Below are positions 57,373-64,000 of a stretch of DNA of 64,000 bases, one piece after another. Made by a program: the position numbers and the translations under genes. Each line of letters opens with the position of its first letter. The first letter of the stretch is position 1. This stretch comes from Setoptus koraiensis. Its lineage: Eukaryota > Arthropoda. The stretch covers positions 5,022,001-5,086,000 of the forward strand of contig CM106586.1 in the NCBI GenBank assembly GCA_048013815.1, given 5' to 3'. Under the pieces are notes generated by a model. That model was not told the origin of the DNA, did not search any database, and saw only the letters and a list, made by a program, of their open reading frames with translations.

Positions 57373-58847
57373 TTTTTTTTTGTCACGAGAATGATCGCGT
57401 GACACCGCGCTGACCACGCTTGCACCTGTTGTTGGTCGTCTGCGGCGTGCACGTGCTGGCAAGCTACAATAATTTCAATTGCCAATGAATCAATTGTTGC
57501 CCGTGCAGCGCGGTGCAGCGCGGTGCAAATCGACGAAAAGCAACGAAAAGCGGTGCAGAGCCAAGGTGAGCCGCCCGGTGCGCGTCTTGGGGCACGGAGC
57601 CAGGCAGCAAACGCAATTAGGCTCACCTTGCGCCACTCGTCGGCTCCATTAGCGCTTCAACGCATTAGCCCATTAGCGATAATTTGGCCGAGCGGCCCAA
57701 TTATGGGGCCAGCGTCGCGTTAACAACATGCGACAACTGACAGCGACATTCAATGCGCGGACATTGTCCGATTGGGACTCGCAATTTGTGAGCCAATTGC
57801 ACACAAATCGCACACAGATTGCGCATCGCCAGTAGCGCCAGTAGCGCCAGTAGCGCCAGAGGTAGTTAGTGGCAGTCGGCTGGCATCGGCCATGATATAT
57901 GTGGTATTAGTTGTCGCGCCCCTTGCAAATCGCATGCAACAATGGGCACACGGTGCCCGTTGCACGGCAGCCAGCGGTGACAGTGTGTGTGTGGTTGTTG
58001 TTGTAGTTGGTTGTATTGCAGTTGAAAGTGGGCACGACCGGCCCGACCGAACAAGGGAAGCCACAGGGGCGACAGCCAGAGAAGCCCGAGACGCGCGAGA
58101 GCCGGAGAAGCCCGAGAGCCGGAGACGCGCGAGAAGCGAAGGAATGGCCCAGTTGCGAGAACACTAAAAAAGGCCAACTGACGAGCGAACAAGGGGGGCC
58201 AGCGCACACAAACAACATGCAAATGAGGGGCCTGAGCTGACACTAATGGTAATTGTTGGCCGAGCCTTATGCTCCGTTGTGGCCAATTTGGCCGCTGCTT
58301 CGGCGGCTCGCGCTGGCCGCATCTGCCGGCAACAGTTCGCAGCCCGACATAAGTAGGCTTCGAACGCTGCTCGTGCAATTCGGAGCGATTCGAAGCTCTC
58401 GGCTCGCAGTTCGAAGCTCTCGGTTCGCAGCGCGCAGCTCTCAGTTGGCAGTCGGCGGTGCGCGGCCCGAAGCCAAGAATTCTCTCATGGTCGCTCCTTC
58501 CAATTCATTTCATTTTATTTCGTTTCGTTGTTATTTTATTGATCAGTTTACATTGTGCGCTCGCTCGAACCGGCAACTCGAGCCACTTGGACGCGAACTG
58601 TTCGGGGGGCGCGCACCAGCGGAGCTGCTCTTTTCACCACGGGCTAATCTCGGCCTGCGAATCTATCGCTCTCTATCGCTTCTTCGCTGCCCCTCGGCTT
58701 CTGGCCGCTGTCGTCACCGTTGCTGTTGCTGTTGCTGTTGTCGCAGTCGCTGTTGCTGTCGTCGCCCGGCGTCCAGTTACCCGGCGCAGAAGCCTGAGAA
58801 CAGCTGAGGAGATTCGGTAGCGATCGCGCGCATTCTTTCGTCGCCGC

Positions 58848-58908
58848 AGCGTCTTTCGGCAGCGTCTTTCGGCAGCGTCTTTCGGCAGCGTCTCTCGGCG
58901 ACGTCTCC
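58848..58908. repeat. 13-bp minisatellite, about four units
   Basis: AGCGTCTTTCGGC repeated, with a diverged last unit. Confidence 0.9.
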
Positions 58909-61900
58909 CAGCAGCCTCTGCTGGCGGCCTCCGCCGGCCCGCCGGCCCGCCAGCGCCACCCAATTGAAATCCGTCGTCGCCAATTGTGGCTCAGATTTAC
59001 TCAAACATTCGCAGATTTATCAAATTCAGCGACACACAATTGATTGGCATCGGCACAACAATGGGCCCAGGGTAAACACGCCGAAATTGTCACTGCGAAC
59101 TGTCCCGTGCTCAACTGTCTCGCATCGGCGCTCGCTACTGTGCGGCGCTGTCCGATGCCCGACGCGCCCGACGCTGCAGTGTGGCGACAGTGTCCAGTTC
59201 GCGGCGCACAAACAAATGAGCAGCTAATCGCCAGTGGCACTTTATCGGCCGCGAATTCCTTCACGAGCGCGGCGCGGCCGCGTTCGCGCCGACGGGCAAA
59301 CAAGCTTCTCTGTGACACTGTCACAGTGACAGGGGCTCTGTTCGGCTTGCAACAACAATAACCGACCAGATATCTATCAGATACTGACAACAATAACACT
59401 AATAATAACTCTATAGCGATAATTCGGGGGCTCGTGCAATTGCCCGTGCGTCGTGTTTACCTGCGCACCAGTGGATCACCGCCAGTGTGACATACTACAT
59501 TTGCAGTTTATACACTCGCGCGCGCTGCGCATTTGGCCCGCATCAACTGGTGGCCGCGCCACTGGCAAATTGTTTTGTGCCGGCCCGTAGCGCACAATGA
59601 GCGGCCATTTGTCACCACCAACACCTCTAATGATGCGCATAACGGTATCTCCGCACCGTGGTGCACAATGGTGCAGCATGGTGCCACTGTTCATCAGCGG
59701 GCACCCGGCCGGCCGGCGTCGGGCATCGGTTTTCCGCTGACCGCCGCTGACCGCCGCTAACAACCGTTGACAGCAGCTGACGCAGTCTTCCCGACCGATC
59801 GACGTCGCTAGTCCAGCCGGCCCGGCGAGCCCCCTGACGCGCCCACCGGCGAGCCCGCCGACGAGCGGCACCAGCAAGCAGCAAGTAATAAGTAGCAATG
59901 GCGATTGGCTACCCAGCGGCCGCATCGCTCGCAGCGAGCGGCTCGCTGCCCAGAGCCGGTACGAGCTGATACGATCGATGCCGCGTCCAGCGAACGTGCG
60001 CGTTTGTCCGCGGCCCGAGCGATCGGATAAGCGACTCGCAAATCGGCGGGCGCATTGTTGTGACGGGCCCAGCGCTGGCTGCAATTCTAATTGGCCGCCC
60101 GCAACTGACCACTTACAACCGGCCACTTGTAGCCACCTACAGCGGCCGACAACAGCGACAACGGGCGATAACGGCCAGAGGGCGCAAATATGGTACCGCC
60201 AGTGAGTGAGCCGGCCACCGTGAGCGCCGGCGCTGACACGGTGCCGTCGCAACATATCAGCGGCACATCAACATGCCAGCGTGGTGACATTTGATGATTT
60301 GTGGCCAGTGGCGCTTCGATTTGTTGGCATCGACAACAAACCACGTATAAACGACATTGGTGCCCACTTACTCGGTCGGCTATTCGAACGGTCGCTCGGC
60401 CGGGCCGGCCGCGAATCGGAATTAGCGACCGTTCGGGCGCTAATTCCAATTCGCGACTCGCCAACATTCCACCGACGGCACCATTTAATCATCTGCGACC
60501 ATCTCTGTCCATTTGACGTCACTTTGTATCAGCTGTCCGTTTGGCGTTGCTCTGTATCGACTGTCCATTTGGCGTTGCTTCGCATCAGCTGACCGTTTGA
60601 CACTGGCTCGTATCAGCTGACAGGCTGCACAAATTGCACCGCTGCACACGTAGCTCGCGAGTGTCCGAACAGTTTGCTCGGCGGCGGCCAAAACTCGCGC
60701 CAAGCTCAACTGACCAGCACAACAGCTGACCGGCCGGCAATGTTGTCAGATGGAGCGGCGATCAAATGAGACGGCCAAATGAGCCCGTTAAGTAGCCGCT
60801 TGTGATAACGCGAACAGATAAGTCGGCGACGCCAAGGGTCATTTGTTTGCAGCGAGCGCCTGTCACTTGCCCATACCGATGGCCGCTGGCGCGGCCGTCC
60901 GCTCGGCCGGCCCGGTACGACACACGATGGAGCTCGGGCGGCGCTGTGCGCCGATCCGAACCATTCCGCCAAATACCATTCTGAAATGTTCGAAATGGTC
61001 GCGGTATTTGGTTTCGAGTGCCGCCGATCAGCCAACCCGGTTGTGAGTGCCCAAGATGCGGCCGCCAGCCCGACAAGCCAGACCGAGCCGGTCCGACTTG
61101 ACTGGCTGGGCGTGCTCGGCCGAGCCGGACAGGGCGCCACCGGACGGCCGCACACACCGAGACTGCCCACTGAGCCGGGGCCCGAGCGGCTGCGACGCCC
61201 GGCCGACGTGGCTGCACCCACGGCTATGATTGGTGGTGCACCATGGGCAGCTATGATATGATATATGTCATACACGGTCGTATATTATGTATGGTGTCGC
61301 CGGTGATGACGCGCACCTAGCGACTTGTCGTCGGGCTCGCGCGGCCCCCACGCGACCGACAGTCCAATACCAAGCAATATTGATATCGGGCAACATCGAC
61401 ATTGGACAACATTGATATCAAGCGATATCGGTATCAGGCGATATCGGTATCAAGCAGCGCTAATTGCGCCGCGAGCGGCGCATTTTGACCGTAGTATGAG
61501 TGCGCATGTGTGGCGGGTAGCGGCGTGCCGGGCCGGGCCGGCGCGGACAGACAGCTCGACGGGTAGTGGTCTGTCAGCGGACACTGCCCGGCGGAGAGTG
61601 TGCACTTGTGCACCACTGGTGCAGCACCGGCAGACCTGAGCCAGTGTCGGTGCGCCGAAGACAGATGAGCGATAAGATTACGGTGCGGCCAAGCGCAGAT
61701 ATGCAATTAAATGGCATGGATATATAACACTTGTTTATTACCTGTGCACCGTGAGTGTGTGCGTGTGTGTGTGTCATTGAGTGCCGTTAAGTGGCCTAAC
61801 GGTGCCGACAGCTCGCCGAATTGGCCAATTCTGCCGATTCGGTGCACCGCTGCATCGATGTGTCGCTGCACCACTGTGTCGCTGCACCACCGTGTCGCTG

Positions 61901-63745
61901 CATTGCGGTGCCGGTGCATCGGTCGGTCAGTGGTTCGGCGAACCGGCGCACCGCAGCACCGAGGAATCGAAGCACCGAGGAATCGAAGCCGAATGAGGGC
62001 GCGCCCTCGCGGCCACTGGCGGCTGTTAAACCCATTAGAGCGTTCGCGCAAATTATCCGCTCGCCGGGCCTGGCCAGCGGCGCAGTGTGCGGATATTTGC
62101 GATTGTGCAGTGCGGCACAGTTGGCCGAAAGTGGCCAGAAATGAGTGCTCGCCAGCAGCGTTTATTTGCTACGGCAGCGCCTATATCGCCGTTATATGGC
62201 CAGCGGTAGCGGGCCGTCAGTGGCCGATAATGGCAGCGCCGGACACAAGTCGGCGGCGCGAGCCGCGACACGCCAAACAAACAAACAAATAAACGAAGCA
62301 ACAGGTAACGGGCATCATTAGCCGCCATTTATCCGTCGCTTATTTGCCCGTGCGGACATTTATACGCGCAGCCATTTACAAATGTATAAATGTAGCGATT
62401 TATAAATGTGGCCGCGGTCGCCCACTCGGCGCGCCATGCGGGCCGCCGTGCGATCCCGCGGAGGCGCCGCCCGAATGTCGCGTCCGCGCGCCATCGGGTC
62501 GGTGCCGTCGAGTGCGCTAATTGTTTGCAATTGTGAACTGTTCGCGACTGTGCGCCATCGCAAACAATGTTGAAAATTGTCGAGTTGCCCAGTTGGCAAC
62601 ATTGCACGGCAATGTTCGCAGTTTCGCCCGCTCGCATCACACGAGTTGCACGTTTCGCCCGCTGCCCGACCGGCCGGCCCGCCGCCAGTGACAATTGCGC
62701 CTCCGCGCCGCGAGCGGCCACCGGTGGGCGGGAGCAGAGACAATCGGCTGCCGGGGACAGTCATTATTTTATTAGTTCATTAACTTTCGCCGTTCCTCGC
62801 CTGCTCTACTCCGCACCACTGCACCGCCACGCTGCACCACTACTCTAGAACCACTGCACCGCTGCTCTAGAACCACCGCACCGCTGCTCGACACAACCGC
62901 TCCACGACTCGGCACAACTGCTCTGCACCTCTGCACCTCTGCACCGCAGAACTGGCCAATTCTCGTCTGCGCCGGCGATTGTTCGCTCGGCTCGGTGGGG
63001 CCAAACGGCCGACGCTGGCCTACCTGGCCTAAACTCGGTGGCTGGCCACCACACAAAACAGTGTGCGTTGTGCTAATTGGCCAACATGCGAATTGCAACA
63101 ATTGTGTTTAGCTAATTGTGTTCACTTTGGCCACTAGAATCCGAGCGCAAGTCCGATGCGAGTTCGAATGCGAGTTCGAACTCGCAACTGCAAACTTGGA
63201 ACTTGAAACTTCGAACGCGAACTCGAACTGCGATTCGAACGGCTAATGGACGTTCGACATGCGACGCGACGGTGCGACTAGGTGGTCTGCGGCTTGCACA
63301 ACGAGCCACAAGTCAGCTGACCGTTGCGAGTAGCCGAGTAGCGGTTCATTGAGAGACTGCAAGCTATGCACAGTACACACTGCATGTACGAATGCAAATA
63401 AATATAAAAAGTATAAATATATGAGTATGCAAATGAGCCAATGTGGCCACCAATTTGCAGGGGCCGCGCTCGGGCCATCGCTCGTAGATGGCGCTGCGTG
63501 TGAGTCTGACAATGAAATCGCCAGACAATACGGACGACATCTAAAATCTGTGTGTGTGTGTGTGCATTTACAATGAAATAAAATTTTAATGCGCATTGTG
63601 TGTCCATTAGCGCCCGGTTGGCCGGTGCTCCGGGCCGGGTTTTGGTCAGCGGTCGGTACGGGCATTGTGGCACAATAATTGCTGATTGTTTTTTGCGGTC
63701 ACTCGCGGTGCAGCGTGCACCGCGCGCATCGGCCGGCCACATTGA

Positions 63746-64000
63746 GTCCGTTATCTCGGCCTCTCGGTTTTATTGAATTTTTCTTTATTGAATTCAATTG
63801 GACGGAGTGCTCACTGGTTCGATTTGGCTGGTTCGCGTTCGACTGGCGGCGTTCGATGGCCGACGTTCGAATCGCGAGTCGGTGCGCTCGTTCGTCATGT
63901 TGAGCCCGATAACGATCATCGGCGCAAAGTGCTCAAGTGGATGCAAAGCAGCAACAACAAGAGAAGCCGCATCATCGACAAATTGCACGACCTGCTCTCA
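63746..64000 (+). CDS. Possible partial exon of a gene running off the window
   Basis: One frame is open from a stop at 63743-63745 to the window end. From about 63896 it reads like real protein: HVEPDNDHRRKVLKWMQ, then a basic, helical stretch (NNKRSRIIDKLHDLLS). No Met precedes that part in frame, so it would be an internal exon with its acceptor near 63904 (TTGAG), or chance. The family is not recognised. Confidence 0.3.

Larger units (their letters stand above)
48242..63745. other. Long repeat-rich region without a recognised gene
   Basis: About 15 kb, GC-rich in most of its length, is dominated by short permuted words (CAGC, GCAACAA, GAGCG, CGGC) and minisatellites. Open frames are many and long on both strands simply because the DNA is GC-rich and simple. 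None has a domain, signal peptide or plausible splice chain that I can see. It is probably intergenic with regulatory DNA. Confidence 0.55.

Noticed and set aside
1-64000. tRNA or rRNA genes, and retroviral or other virus-like elements
   Set aside because: By eye I found no tRNA-type B box in a foldable context, no rRNA core sequence, and no reverse transcriptase, integrase or capsid-like frame. A covariance-model scan would be needed to exclude small RNAs.

Overview
The window is eukaryotic nuclear DNA. It has GT-AG introns, AATAAA polyadenylation signals, TATA boxes, intronless secreted-protein families in tandem, and long stretches of simple and cryptically simple sequence. The two multi-exon genes are an NRF-6-type acyltransferase and a HIVEP/schnurri-like zinc-finger protein. 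Together with the tandem secreted-protein genes they suggest an arthropod with a compact genome, possibly a mite; the organism is inference only.

Layout. (a) 0.7-9.7 kb: six plus-strand, intronless genes for related secreted proteins of 230-280 residues (copies 1-6), in AT-richer DNA. Two TA-flanked MITEs and two copies of a minus-strand coding fragment lie among them. (b) 10.1-10.9 kb: a minus-strand two-exon gene for a lysine-rich, single-pass membrane protein. (c) 10.9-16.9 kb: no gene seen. (d) 16.95-24.83 kb: a six-exon gene for a 1474-residue NRF domain plus acyltransferase-3 protein. (e) 25.6-29.3 kb: three more copies of the secreted family (copies 7-9), now on the minus strand, so the family flanks the acyltransferase gene in mirror orientation. 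(f) 29.6-32.8 kb: four TATA-driven genes for a second family of short secreted peptides (A-D). One apparently whole gene and three broken copies of a third, cysteine-rich peptide family are interleaved with them. (g) 33-44 kb: repeat-rich DNA with no gene seen. (h) 44.2-47.4 kb: a three-exon, 1002-residue, NLS-bearing protein with one C2HC finger. (i) 48.2-63.7 kb: repeat-rich DNA with no gene seen. (j) 63.75-64.0 kb: a possible first visible exon of another gene, cut by the window end.

The most novel content is the secretome island made by (a), (e) and (f). It holds three unrelated secreted families in rapid birth-and-death, with conserved upstream blocks, C-terminal tails kept downstream of new stops, and one chimeric C-terminus. 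I recognise none of the three families. A role as saliva- or host-directed proteins is a hypothesis from architecture alone.
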